NCBI RefSeq assembly: GCF_003544815.1
Contig: NZ_CP032100.1
Coordinates: forward strand, 992,001 to 1,056,000
Direction of reading: 5' to 3'
From: Arcobacter suis CECT 7833
GTDB taxonomy: Bacteria > Campylobacterota > Campylobacteria > Campylobacterales > Arcobacteraceae
DNA: 64,000 bases
Positions 54,414-63,252 of this stretch are shown one piece after another. The notes beneath the pieces are model-generated. The model was not told the DNA's origin. It ran no database searches and saw only the letters and a program-made list of their open reading frames with translations. The number at the start of each line of letters is the position of its first letter. The stretch's first letter is position 1. The position numbers were made by a program, and so were the translations under genes.

Positions 54414-56024
54414 ATGGAAAACATTTTATTTACATTATTTTTGACTATTTCAATAGCAACTATTTTAAATATTATTCTCAAAAAATTTGGAGTTTCACAT
54501 ATTATTGGATATATAATCACTGGAACTTTAATTAGTTATATTTTCAATTTTAATGGGCTTGATATTGGTTCACTAGAACTCATTGCTGAGTTTGGAATAG
54601 TATTTTTGATGTTTACAATTGGTCTTGAAATGAGTTTTGATAAAATCAAAAAAATGAAAGAAATACTTTTATTAAATGGTTTTTTACAAGTAAGTATTAG
54701 TGCGGTTTTGATTTATTTAGTAGCTTTTTTTGTTTTTAACTTAAGCATAGAAGTTTCACTTATCGTTTCATTGGCTTTTTCTTTATCTTCAACAGCTATT
54801 GTTTTAACATATTTAAAACACTCAAAAGATATTCACACTCCTTATGGAGAAAAATCAACTGCTATTTTAATATTTCAAGATTTAGCTGTTATTCCTATTT
54901 TATTACTTATTACTTTTTTGACAAATGATACTTTATCTATTGGTGAAGTTTTAACTAAAACTTTTATTTCAGCGATTATTATTGTGTTTTTTATGTTTAC
55001 AATTGGAAAAAAACTTATCTCTTGGCTTTTAAAATTCGCTTCAAATACTAGAATTGAAGAACTATTTTTAGGTTCTGTTTTATCAATTGTAATAGGAACT
55101 TCACTTTTAGCTCATGAAATGGGTTTTACATACTCTTTGGGGGCATTTATAGCAGGTATGATTATTTCTGATACAAATTTTAGTGTAAAAGTTGAATCTG
55201 ATATTGCAAGTTATAAAGATTTACTTTTAGGAGCATTTTTCTTTTCAGTTGGAACAAAAATTGATGCTTTATATTTTTTAAATAATGTACATATTATCTT
55301 AGGTATATTTGTAGCAATCATGCTTATAAAAGCTTTGGTTATTTATGTAATTATTAGAAGAAAAGCCGATAAAAGTACAGCTGTAAAATCAGCACTTGCC
55401 CTTTGTCAAGTTGGGGAATTTTCATTTGCAATATTTGCACTTGCTTCAAGTAATAATCTAATTTCCCATGAAACAGCTAGTTTTTTAATATTAATTTCTG
55501 TTTTATCTATGATTTTAACACCATTTATAGTTAATAATATCTATAAATTAGCTTCATATTTTGTAGTTGAGTTTTATGAGTCGGATAAAATCACACCTAT
55601 TGAAGTAAAAAACCATGTGGTTATTTGTGGTTTTTCAATTTTAGGAAGAGTAATTGCAAATGATTTAAAAGAGAGAAAAATTCCTTTTGTAATAATTTCA
55701 GATGATTTAAGACACGTTCTTTTAGGAAGAAAGTTAGGTTATATGGCATACTTTGGTCACTTAGATAAACTTCCTGTTTTAGAGTCACTAAAAGTAGATG
55801 AAGCTTCAAGTGTTATTATAACTGTTAGTGATACTCATATAAAAAGATTGATTTGTGAGGCGGTTTTAAAATTTCATAGTGAAGCAAATATTTTATTAAA
55901 AATTGAATCATTAGATGAAAAGTCTCAATTAAAAGATTTAAATATTAAAAAGTTTGTTCATGCTCATTTTGAAGTAGGGCGATTGTTAGTTCAAGAAGCT
56001 TTAGTAAATTTGGAAAACAAGTAG
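54414..56024 (+). CDS. Cation:proton antiporter, CPA2/KefB type with TrkA-N domain
   Basis: 536 residues. About 12-13 membrane helices occupy residues 1-380, with the CPA2 features FGIVFLMFTIGLEMSFDKIK and the acidic core near SSTAIVLTYLKHS. The C-terminal cytosolic TrkA-N domain has the nucleotide-binding motif HVVICGFSILGRVIANDLKE (about 402-421). It probably exchanges K+ or Na+ for protons, gated by nucleotide or redox state. It is the last chromosomal gene before the integrase. Confidence 0.9.
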   Translation: MENILFTLFLTISIATILNIILKKFGVSHIIGYIITGTLISYIFNFNGLDIGSLELIAEFGIVFLMFTIGLEMSFDKIKKMKEILLLNGFLQVSISAVLIYLVAFFVFNLSIEVSLIVSLAFSLSSTAIVLTYLKHSKDIHTPYGEKSTAILIFQDLAVIPILLLITFLTNDTLSIGEVLTKTFISAIIIVFFMFTIGKKLISWLLKFASNTRIEELFLGSVLSIVIGTSLLAHEMGFTYSLGAFIAGMIISDTNFSVKVESDIASYKDLLLGAFFFSVGTKIDALYFLNNVHIILGIFVAIMLIKALVIYVIIRRKADKSTAVKSALALCQVGEFSFAIFALASSNNLISHETASFLILISVLSMILTPFIVNNIYKLASYFVVEFYESDKITPIEVKNHVVICGFSILGRVIANDLKERKIPFVIISDDLRHVLLGRKLGYMAYFGHLDKLPVLESLKVDEASSVIITVSDTHIKRLICEAVLKFHSEANILLKIESLDEKSQLKDLNIKKFVHAHFEVGRLLVQEALVNLENK

Positions 56025-56196
56025 ATTTTTAATCGGATATATTAGTTTTATTAAACTACTGATATAGTCTTATAAACTCCATATAATCAGGACTTCTAAG
56101 AAAAACAAGATTGTTGTTTTATGTATTTTGTGGTATTGTTTTATATTGTATTGTATATAACTTGTATGACACTTTATGAAATAGTGGAGGAACTAA
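56025..56196. other. Junction region before the integrase, possible attachment site
   Basis: No gene is recognised and no tRNA is visible. A small hairpin TAGTTT-TATT-AAACTA lies at 56043-56058 (a possible terminator of the antiporter gene). The attachment core cannot be located without the right end of the element. The integrase RBS is GGAGG. Confidence 0.4.
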
Positions 56197-57402
56197 ATGT
56201 CTAGAAAAAATGAACTTGAACCAACTAAAAAAACTGGAATATACACAAGTATAAATTCAAAAGGACAAAGAGAGTTTTTTGGAAAAATTAGAGTAAATTA
56301 TAAACTTAAACAAATTAATTTAACAAAAAAATATAATTGTAAGACTTTAACAGAAAGTGTAAATAAACTTGAAGTTTGGAGAGACCAATTAATAAATGGT
56401 TATAGTGAAAATTATAATAGTTTTAATAAAACACTTGACAACTATTTTATGAATAATTTTGAGAAAATTAATAAAAATACAAAACATTCAGAAAATATGT
56501 TATCTGTATATAAGAATTATATATCAGGAGAAATTGGACATATGAAAATTGATAAAATTCAAAATCAAGATGTTCAAAAAATTATTAATAAACTTGAAAG
56601 ATTAGACAATTTATCAAATAGAAGTGTAAGAAGAGTTCAAGAAACTTTACGACCTTGTTTTAATCAAATGATAAAAGAAAGAATTATAAATCATAATCCT
56701 TCAACTTTTTTAGTTTATGGTGAAAAACTTAGTAATGAAAGAGAACTTCAATATATAATTAAATCTAACTTATTAGATACTTTAAAATATATACTTGAAG
56801 AAGTTGAAAAGATTGAAAATAAACAATATAAACTTATGTTTTATCTAAGTATTTATTGTGTTAGAAGATTAGGGGAAATTTTAAGTTTAGAATGGGATCA
56901 AGTTGATTTAAAAGAACAGTCAATTGTTGTTTTTAAAAATAAATCTAAAAATAAAACAAACACTAAATATTATATTGTTGATAAAATTGTAAAACTTATG
57001 GAACAAATAAGAGAAGAAAAACCAACAGATATTTATGTATTTCAAACTCCTCTTCAAAGAAAAGATAAAAAAGACCCTTTTTATTCAGATTCAATAATAA
57101 GAAATTTACATAAAAAAATAGTAAATAAACTTGAAAAAGAGAGAAAAATTATATTTTATGATGAACATAAATATTCAAATGAAGAAAAGAAAACTTTAAA
57201 TTTAAGAACACATGATTATAGACATTTCTTTGGAAATATTTTCAGACCAATTAGTAGAGATTTGTTAATGATTAAATCAATTTTATCACATACTGATAAA
57301 GAAATTACAACAAGATATAGTCAATACACCTTTGATTTTATAAAAAAAGGTTTAATTGATTATTATAATCTTTTAAATGATATTAAAGTAGATAATAAAT
57401 AA
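56197..57402 (+). CDS. int: Tyrosine recombinase/integrase
   Basis: 401 residues. An N-terminal core-binding region (about 70-180, NYISGEIGHMKIDKIQNQDV) is followed by the catalytic domain. The Arg is in CVRRLGEILSLEWDQV (about 231), HxxR in RTHDYRHFFGNI (about 348), and the second His and the Tyr in LSHTDKEITTRYSQYTFD (about 370-385). It integrates and excises the element at an attachment site, probably the region just upstream. It is followed by a perfect hairpin (57383-57415). Confidence 0.93.
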   Translation: MSRKNELEPTKKTGIYTSINSKGQREFFGKIRVNYKLKQINLTKKYNCKTLTESVNKLEVWRDQLINGYSENYNSFNKTLDNYFMNNFEKINKNTKHSENMLSVYKNYISGEIGHMKIDKIQNQDVQKIINKLERLDNLSNRSVRRVQETLRPCFNQMIKERIINHNPSTFLVYGEKLSNERELQYIIKSNLLDTLKYILEEVEKIENKQYKLMFYLSIYCVRRLGEILSLEWDQVDLKEQSIVVFKNKSKNKTNTKYYIVDKIVKLMEQIREEKPTDIYVFQTPLQRKDKKDPFYSDSIIRNLHKKIVNKLEKERKIIFYDEHKYSNEEKKTLNLRTHDYRHFFGNIFRPISRDLLMIKSILSHTDKEITTRYSQYTFDFIKKGLIDYYNLLNDIKVDNK

Positions 57403-57415
57403 TTATCTACTTTAA
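57383..57415 (+). terminator. Hairpin terminator of the integrase gene
   Basis: TTAAAGTAGATAA (57383-57395), loop TAAATAA, TTATCTACTTTAA (57403-57415), perfect 13 bp with the stop codon in the loop. Confidence 0.8.
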
Positions 57416-57782
57416 TAAAGGTATTGACATAAAGTCAATTTATAAAAAATCTTCTTAACTTTTTAATTTTTGTTATCACACCTAAAATAAAACACACTAT
57501 AAAATCTTTTTAAAATCCTTTCATTAGTTTCAGTTTTTTTCTCTCATTTCACTTTATTAAATTATTTACTGATACTAAAATAAAAATATTTTATTTTATA
57601 TTTTATTCTAAGTCAAAATTAAATCATTACATTCCACTACAAAAACCCGAAGAAACTAACGAAAGGGGTAAAACCTTAAAAAGATTAAGAGGGTTGTTTT
57701 TATTTTCTAAAATTAAAAAAGAAGATAAAAAAATCCCCTCAAAAATCTTCAAAAAAGGTAAAACTATTTTAAGGAAGAGAAA
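57416..57782. other. Noncoding region between integrase and J-domain gene
   Basis: About 370 bases with no ORF that I can support. It is AT-rich with a purine-rich patch at about 57650-57700 (GAAACTAACGAAAGGGG), and TTAGTTTC near 57524 is complementary to GAAACTAA near 57652. It could hold the promoter of the downstream genes, an origin or an element-specific RNA. Nothing more definite is seen. Confidence 0.3.
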
Positions 57783-58244
57783 ATGACATATTCACAAATT
57801 GAGGAAGAGTTTAAAGGTATAGAGGGAGTAAATGAGTTAAAAAGAGTATATAAAAAACTTTGTAAAAAATTACACCCTGATGTTGGAGGAACAGATGAAC
57901 TTTTTAAAATGTTGAATGAAATATATAACAATTTTTTAGAACACAAAATATATTTTTCAAATGAAAGTAAATTTGATTTAGAACTTGAAAAAATAATTTC
58001 AAAAATACTACATTTTGAAAATATTGTTATTGAAGTAATAGGGAGTTGGGTTTGGGTTAGTGGTGATACAAAATCTATAAAAGAGACTTTAAAATCATTA
58101 AACTTTAAATATGGGATAAAAAAGAAAATGTGGTATTATGGAGAAATAAAAGGGAGAAATCCTAATCAAAAAAGTATTGAAGAAATAAAAAATAAATATG
58201 GTTGTGAAACTGTAAAAACAAAACAAAAAAAGATATCTATGTAA
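57783..58244 (+). CDS. J-domain (DnaJ-like) protein of the element
   Basis: 153 residues. The first 60 form a J domain with the HPD motif in KKLCKKLHPDVGGTDELFKM (about residues 24-43), which would stimulate a Hsp70 ATPase. The rest has the stretch IEVIGSWVWVSGDTKSIKET and a basic tail, not a standard DnaJ zinc or C-terminal domain. Similar J-plus-unknown proteins occur in plasmids and phages. The role in replication or cargo is inferred from location only. RBS AAGGAAGAG is good. Confidence 0.75.
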   Translation: MTYSQIEEEFKGIEGVNELKRVYKKLCKKLHPDVGGTDELFKMLNEIYNNFLEHKIYFSNESKFDLELEKIISKILHFENIVIEVIGSWVWVSGDTKSIKETLKSLNFKYGIKKKMWYYGEIKGRNPNQKSIEEIKNKYGCETVKTKQKKISM

Positions 58245-58264
58245 AAATAGATATTTTTCTTTTA
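58229..58264 (+). terminator. Terminator after the J-domain gene
   Basis: AAAGATATCTAT (58229-58240), loop GTAAAA, ATAGATATTTTT (58247-58258) then CTTTT. All 12 positions pair, one of them as G-U. Confidence 0.75.
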
Positions 58265-58324
58265 TTATCTGTTTATATGTTATTTTTTAGTAATATAATA
58301 TTATCTAAATTAGGAGTTAATTAG

Positions 58325-58480
58325 ATGGGATTAAAACCAAGAAATAAAACTGTTTCAAATGTTTTTGAACAAATTGATTATGATATTGATTTTTATCAAA
58401 GAGAACCAAGTGAAATTGGTTTTTTAGGATTGTCATATAGTAAATATGTAAATAGAATTTTAGATAGAACAAATTTATGA
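58325..58480 (+). CDS. Small hypothetical protein, 51 residues
   Basis: ATG at 58325 behind AATTAGGAGTTAATTAG. It encodes MGLKPRNKTVSNVFEQIDYD, then an acidic/aromatic stretch (IDFYQREPSEIGFLGLSYSK). The stop overlaps the start of the next gene (ATGA). I do not recognise it; the overlap and RBS support a real gene. It probably belongs with the next two genes. Confidence 0.6.
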   Translation: MGLKPRNKTVSNVFEQIDYDIDFYQREPSEIGFLGLSYSKYVNRILDRTNL

Positions 58481-58992
58481 TAAAAAACGATAATGAATTA
58501 GATTTTTTTTCAACTATATGGAGTTATTTTGTATCTGAACCTGAATATTGGTTTAGTAATCTTTCTTCTATATCTTCAATCATAGGATTGGGTATAAGTG
58601 TATATTTATTAATTCAAGTTAGAAAAATTAGAAAATCTTTTATTAAAAAAATAAGGTTTCCTGAATTAGAAAGTGAATTAAATACTTATAGAACTAAATT
58701 ATCAAATAATATTTCTGATTGGAATAGTAGTAAACAAAGTGTTATTGAAGTTTTAAGTGAGATAAAAGGATTATTGAAAAATATCAAAAGAAGAAATGAT
58801 AACAAAGAAATAAAAGAATGTCTATTAAAAGTTTTAAATGAACTTGAAGGAAAAAAGAATAAGGTTTTCTCAACTAAAAAACTTACAAACCTAAGTCAAG
58901 ATGAAGTATGGGATATATATAGTGATATAGTTGAATTACAAACAATTTTGAAACAAACAATAAAAGATATGAAATGGGAAGAAAATGAGTAA
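58477..58992 (+). CDS. Hypothetical membrane-anchored protein with coiled coil
   Basis: 171 residues. A membrane segment at about residues 28-49 (SIIGLGISVYLLIQV) is followed by a mostly helical, charged region with coiled-coil character (ESELNTYRTKLSNNISDWNS). It has no recognised domain. It overlaps the preceding small gene by four bases and the following gene by eight bases, so three genes form a compact unit, likely element cargo. Confidence 0.6.
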   Translation: MIKNDNELDFFSTIWSYFVSEPEYWFSNLSSISSIIGLGISVYLLIQVRKIRKSFIKKIRFPELESELNTYRTKLSNNISDWNSSKQSVIEVLSEIKGLLKNIKRRNDNKEIKECLLKVLNELEGKKNKVFSTKKLTNLSQDEVWDIYSDIVELQTILKQTIKDMKWEENE

Positions 58993-59359
58993 AGAAAAAC
59001 AACTTATTAAATTTATAACGGAATTAATTAAAAACACAATAAGTGGAGATATAGTTTGGAGAGAAATTACTCCACCAACTTCACTTATAGAAGGAACAAG
59101 TAATAAAGTTCCTATATGTTTTATGACAACTTTTAAAGAGAAGACATTTATCCTATATAAAAAAAGGTATAAACATTTTACTGACTATAATGAATTTGAG
59201 TGGGGAGAAACAATAATGATATCAAATATTGATTATTTTACAACTAATACTCCAATTCTATGGGAAAATAAAGAAACAATACCAAATATTAGAGATTTAT
59301 TTAATCATGTGGAAGAGAAAGTTTCAGGAATGGATAAATTCTTAGAAGATTTAATATAA
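58985..59359 (+). CDS. Hypothetical protein, 124 residues
   Basis: Starts inside the end of the preceding gene. It has a mixed alpha-beta composition with FMTTFKEKTFILYKKRYKHF and GETIMISNIDYFTTNTPILW, and no signal peptide or membrane segment. I do not recognise a family. Position and overlap tie it to the membrane protein before it. Confidence 0.6.
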   Translation: MSKEKQLIKFITELIKNTISGDIVWREITPPTSLIEGTSNKVPICFMTTFKEKTFILYKKRYKHFTDYNEFEWGETIMISNIDYFTTNTPILWENKETIPNIRDLFNHVEEKVSGMDKFLEDLI

Positions 59360-59431
59360 ACTGAAATAATTTGACAAACTAAAAAAGACCATATATCATT
59401 CCTTAATTAAATCTTAAATTAAGGAAAGAGT

Positions 59432-59875
59432 ATGAACCTCACAGACATTCAAAAATCAACAATAAAAAGAGTTATAGAGTTTAATAGTAATAAAGAAACA
59501 AACTATTTATATTTAAAACATTCACTAATAGATTATATTTTTAAACTTGATATTACTTCAAGTTCAAAACTTTTTTTGATTTATTTAATTAAAAATATTT
59601 CATTAGATTTTAGACATTTATTTATTATTACACCCTATGAAAAAGTAGTTAAAGACTTGAAAATCTCAAAACCAACTATTGTAAAATCAATAAAAGAGTT
59701 AAATAGTAAAGAAATTATAAAACTACATAGTGGAACAAATAAAGAAGAAAACACAAAAATAAAAGAATTTATTTTTGAAAGAGAACAATTTAAACTTTAT
59801 ACACCCAACCAACACAACATAATTGATTTAACAATTTTTTTTAAAAACTTTTTAAATCAAAGTAAAGAAAATTAA
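59432..59875 (+). CDS. Winged-helix DNA-binding protein, possibly plasmid replication or regulation
   Basis: 147 residues. The central segment KDLKISKPTIVKSIKELNSKEI (about 75-97) is a helix-turn-helix, and the N-terminal part is helical. The arrangement resembles the wing-helix domains of plasmid replication proteins, but only half the usual length. RBS AAGGAAAG precedes the ATG. It sits upstream of the RepB-like primase gene. It may control replication or its own operon. Confidence 0.6.
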   Translation: MNLTDIQKSTIKRVIEFNSNKETNYLYLKHSLIDYIFKLDITSSSKLFLIYLIKNISLDFRHLFIITPYEKVVKDLKISKPTIVKSIKELNSKEIIKLHSGTNKEENTKIKEFIFEREQFKLYTPNQHNIIDLTIFFKNFLNQSKEN

Positions 59876-60066
59876 CAAAGTATATCTAGTTTTTTTAACC
59901 TTGAATGGTAAATATTTTTTACTATACATAGTTAAAAACATTGTCGTAATTTAATATATAACTAATCTATTATTTAAACAATTTAGTAAAGAACTAATAT
60001 ATTAAATATAAACTCATAAAAAGAGAAATTTTAGAAAAAATAAACTCATAAAAAGAGGAAATTAAC
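59876..60066. promoter_or_regulatory. Region upstream of the primase gene, with direct repeats
   Basis: ATAAACTCATAAAAAGAG occurs twice (60008-60025 and 60040-60057), 32 bases apart, the second copy including the primase RBS. The palindrome-like GTAAATATTTTTTAC is at 59908-59922. No ORF is seen. The repeats may be operator sites for autoregulation of the TTG-started primase gene. Confidence 0.55.
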
Positions 60067-60996
60067 TTGAAAATTATAGACTTTTTAGAAAAATATTTTA
60101 GAAAAGAAGAGACATTTTTTATCTTTTCATTAGATAGAAAAAATAAAAAAGGTTTCCAAAAATCATTTACTTTAAATGATAATGGACTTATTAAATACTT
60201 AAATAAAATGGAATGGTTTAATAAAAATGGAAGTGATATTTATTATTCTCTCAATACATTTAAACCTATTGAGGGAAAAGTTAGAAGAAGAGAAGAAAAT
60301 ATTGAAAACATAAAATCATTTTATTTTGACATAGACAAAGACACAGAAATTATTTATCCCAAAATTATTGAATATTTTGGAACACCAACTTTTGATATAA
60401 ATACTTCACCAAATAAAAAACAATTGATATATCAATTTGAAAAACCTTTTAAAGGTGATACAAAATATTTTTCTCAACTTTTACAAGGTTGTTGTTATCA
60501 CTTTGAAACTGATAAAACATTTGACACTCCAAGAATATTTAAACTATGTGGGGGAGATTTAATCAACAATAAAAATGGGTATAAAATTAATTTTGAATAT
60601 AGTGAAAAATATTTCAAGTTTGAAGATTTTGAAAAGTTATCAAAACCTTTTTTATCTTTAACAATAAAAGAAGTTAAAACACCTTCTAAAAACTCTAAAA
60701 TGGTATCAAATACTAAAAAAGATAAGAGAGTTGATACAAACTTCACAGAGTATGAAAAATATAAAGGAATGTATAAAATCAATAAAAAATATAATGAACT
60801 TTTAAAAAGGTTTGACAATGATTATTCAAAAACTGATATCTCATTTGTTAAATGGTTGAGAACTTCAAAACAAATCTCTAATGAAGAGATTTTAATTGAA
60901 AAACTTTTTTTAAGTAGAGGGTATGAAAATTTAATGGAAAAACATGGGTATCAAATTGAATATTATTTAGAAAATATTTTAGAAAAAACTTTATAG
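60067..60996 (+). CDS. RepB-like primase/archaeo-eukaryotic-primase-family replication protein
   Basis: 309 residues from a TTG start, RBS AGAGGAAAT. The primase-type motifs are FYFDIDKDTE (two Asp, about residue 85), INTSPNKKQLIYQFEKPF (about 117) and DTPRIFKLCGGDLINNKNGY (about 160). This order matches the RepB/primase family of plasmids, where the DxD and the DxxRxxxxPG.N.K segment form the catalytic site. The C-terminal 100 residues are helical. Priming of element replication is the expected role. The start, TTG, and its operator-like repeats suggest low, controlled expression. Confidence 0.72.
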   Translation: MKIIDFLEKYFRKEETFFIFSLDRKNKKGFQKSFTLNDNGLIKYLNKMEWFNKNGSDIYYSLNTFKPIEGKVRRREENIENIKSFYFDIDKDTEIIYPKIIEYFGTPTFDINTSPNKKQLIYQFEKPFKGDTKYFSQLLQGCCYHFETDKTFDTPRIFKLCGGDLINNKNGYKINFEYSEKYFKFEDFEKLSKPFLSLTIKEVKTPSKNSKMVSNTKKDKRVDTNFTEYEKYKGMYKINKKYNELLKRFDNDYSKTDISFVKWLRTSKQISNEEILIEKLFLSRGYENLMEKHGYQIEYYLENILEKTL

Positions 60997-60998
60997 TT

Positions 60999-61027
60999 TA
61001 AACCCCTTAAATCCCTTTGGGGGTTTA
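60999..61027. terminator. Hairpin terminator after the primase gene
   Basis: TAAACCCC (60999-61006), loop TTAAATCCCTTTG, GGGGTTTA (61020-61027), followed by a T-rich tail. Confidence 0.6.
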
Positions 61028-61135
61028 GGTTTTAAAGAAATAGAATTAGAACTTTCACCTTTCTTTTTTTCAAATTGTGAAAATATTTCCAAAATATCTG
61101 TTGTATCCATTAAAAATTGTAAAAGTAAAAACATT

Positions 61136-61342
61136 TTAAAAGTCCAACCCTTGAGATAATTTATATTTATCCATAATATGAATAATATATTTTAGTGAAA
61201 ATTCTAAAAGTTCTTTTTCTTCTTGGTCTAATAATTTACTTCTATTCAAACAGTTAATTACTAAATCTAATTTTGGTTTATGTTCTTCAAATTTTTCAAT
61301 TTGTTTTTTTTGTCTATTTGATATTGTGTGAAAAGAGTCCAT
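61136..61342 (-). CDS. Small hypothetical protein, possible mobilization accessory
   Basis: 68 residues. It is helical and charged (SNRQKKQIEKFEEHKPKLDL), ending KYIIHIMDKYKLSQG. It follows the candidate relaxase gene by three bases on the same strand, which is typical for a mobilization accessory. I do not recognise a family. It has no membrane segment. Confidence 0.5.
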   Translation of the reverse strand: MDSFHTISNRQKKQIEKFEEHKPKLDLVINCLNRSKLLDQEEKELLEFSLKYIIHIMDKYKLSQGLDF

Positions 61343-61345
61343 TTT

Positions 61346-62353
61346 TTACCTTATTAATCCTGATTTTGTATTAGTATAAGATTTATTTTCAAGTTCTATT
61401 TTTATCTTATCAAACATTGACAAGTCAGGTTTTATTTCTTGTTTTGAATAATCTTTTTGAAGTTCTTCTTTTATTTTTTGAAGATTCTTTAAAACTAAAT
61501 CTCTATTTTTTTCAAATTTATCTTGGTCTTTTTCTAAAATTGAGGTATCCATTCTGTTTAAATAAATATCTACTCTTTTTTGAAGTTTTAAAATATTTTC
61601 ATTTGTAATATCAAATAAAGATTTCATATTTTTTATTTGATAATTTAAATCCTCTTTTTTCTCTTCAACTTCTTTTAGTTTATTTGTATATAGAGAGTTT
61701 AATTTCTTGGTTTCTTTATGTGATTTTATTTCATACTCTAAATAATTTTGATTAAAATAATTTAACATTATGTAATTAAACGATTTTTTTATGAAATATG
61801 AGACCCTTCTTTTTCCTAAATCAACCCTCAAAAGTTTATTATTGTTATTGTAATCAATCATAACATTTGGAACTAATATATTCAAATGGTCGTTATTATT
61901 TTGAATGTGAACAGAAGAGAGTATATAATTGTTTATATATCTGTCTCTTTGTTCTTTTGAATAATTTAATTTATACTCATTACTTAAAAAAGTAATAAGT
62001 TTAATTAAAATTAGGTCTCTGATTCTTTTATAATTCTCTTGACTTAATTTTATTTCAGTAGGAAGAGACAAAAGAATACTTTTACCATAACTTGATTTTC
62101 TTCCACAAGATTTTTTACCTTGTAAAAAACTTTTTTCTAAATCTATTTTCATTTGTAGATTTACAAAGTTTTTAGATATTAAAGTATCTCTATCTTCAAA
62201 ACCTATTACCTTGTGATTATCTTTCAAATTATGGTTAGGGTGTTGATTTTTAATATCATAAATGTAGTGATACAAGTTCAAAAAACCTTTTAGGTTGTCT
62301 TTTTTCCCTTGTATTGACTTCATTATGACAGTCCAGTTTTTCAATTTTCTCAT
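61346..62353 (-). CDS. mob: Candidate relaxase/mobilization protein
   Basis: 335 residues. The N-terminal half contains SSYGKSILLSLPTEIKLSQE and INNYILSSVHIQNNNDHLNI. The latter resembles the histidine-rich relaxase motif (H-x6-H-x-N, the H-U-H layout of MobV/MobP-like enzymes) with a weakened third ligand. The C-terminal half is a long coiled coil (about 225-310). If correct, it nicks at the adjacent origin of transfer. It is divergent from the gene at 62546 across a palindrome-rich region. Confidence 0.55.
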   Translation of the reverse strand: MRKLKNWTVIMKSIQGKKDNLKGFLNLYHYIYDIKNQHPNHNLKDNHKVIGFEDRDTLISKNFVNLQMKIDLEKSFLQGKKSCGRKSSYGKSILLSLPTEIKLSQENYKRIRDLILIKLITFLSNEYKLNYSKEQRDRYINNYILSSVHIQNNNDHLNILVPNVMIDYNNNNKLLRVDLGKRRVSYFIKKSFNYIMLNYFNQNYLEYEIKSHKETKKLNSLYTNKLKEVEEKKEDLNYQIKNMKSLFDITNENILKLQKRVDIYLNRMDTSILEKDQDKFEKNRDLVLKNLQKIKEELQKDYSKQEIKPDLSMFDKIKIELENKSYTNTKSGLIR

Positions 62354-62361
62354 ATATAACC

Positions 62362-62407
62362 TTTGTAAATTTACAAAAATTATATAGAACCAAAAATACT
62401 TTTGGTT
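62362..62407. repeat. Inverted repeats near the candidate relaxase, possible oriT
   Basis: A 16-bp palindrome TTTGTAAATTTACAAA (62362-62377) and an inverted repeat AACCAAAA-ATAC-TTTTGGTT (62388-62407), both perfect, directly upstream of the candidate relaxase start. A further T/A-rich inverted stretch follows at about 62450-62475. Origins of transfer lie next to relaxase genes and carry such repeats. Confidence 0.55.
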
Positions 62408-62545
62408 AAATGGAAAAAAGGACTTAAAACCCTCACCCTTTTTAAAATAGGAAATAAAAACTTAAAAGTTTTTTTCCTTATTTTATGAAGAGATTAAAAT
62501 CCCTTTCAAAACCCTAATAAAGTATTTTTTTTGTAAAATATTTCT

Positions 62546-63115
62546 ATGAATGAAATATCAAAATATAACTACATAAAAATTGAAGAACTAACATTAAATG
62601 AGGATATAAAATATATCACATTTAATACTAATTCAAAAGAAATCAAACCATATAAAAATAAACCTGATATAACAAATAATGAAGTAATTTTTATTATATT
62701 TGATAGAGAACAATTTTTACAAAATTCTAAAAGTAAAGGTTCAATATTATTATCAATTAAAAATAGTAGTTTTATTTGTAGTCAAAAGATTAAAACAGAA
62801 CTTAAATCACATATAAGTAATTCATTTATGATAGACTTTTTGGAAAAAGATAAAATATTAAAAAATATAAATCTTTATATGAATAATGAAACTCAATCAA
62901 AAAAATTTTATAACAATATTTTAAAAAGATTAAAATATCAAAATTTAGAATTATTTGAAAAAACAAATGAAGAACGAGAAATAAATTTAAAAAATGGTAT
63001 TAAACAAAGAGATAAAGATATTCTAAATAAGAAAATAAAGAATAAAGAAGATAAAGAAAAAGAAGGAATAGTTCCTAATATTAAAAAATCAAGTAAAATT
63101 GACCTTAATTTTTAA
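62546..63115 (+). CDS. Hypothetical element protein, 189 residues
   Basis: Starts after the repeat-rich region on the plus strand. It is lysine- and asparagine-rich, with FIIFDREQFLQNSKSKG and a basic, probably disordered C-terminus (NKKIKNKEDKEKEGIVPNIK). No family is recognised. It could be an accessory protein of replication or mobilization, judged by location alone. Confidence 0.5.
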   Translation: MNEISKYNYIKIEELTLNEDIKYITFNTNSKEIKPYKNKPDITNNEVIFIIFDREQFLQNSKSKGSILLSIKNSSFICSQKIKTELKSHISNSFMIDFLEKDKILKNINLYMNNETQSKKFYNNILKRLKYQNLELFEKTNEEREINLKNGIKQRDKDILNKKIKNKEDKEKEGIVPNIKKSSKIDLNF

Positions 63116-63252
63116 TTTTTTAATTTATTTTAATATAATTCTTTACCCCATAGATAATTAACAATAAATTTACAAAATAGTAAATACTCCATAATCTTTT
63201 ATATAAAAAATCATTATATCACTACAAAAAAACAGATAAAAACAGATAAAAA

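Noticed and set aside
56025-56196. tRNA gene as the integration target
   Set aside because: I looked for a tRNA-like cloverleaf or CCA end before the integrase and did not find one.
60498-60818. Antisense ORF of 106 residues in the primase gene
   Set aside because: Shadow with hydrophobic low-complexity sequence.
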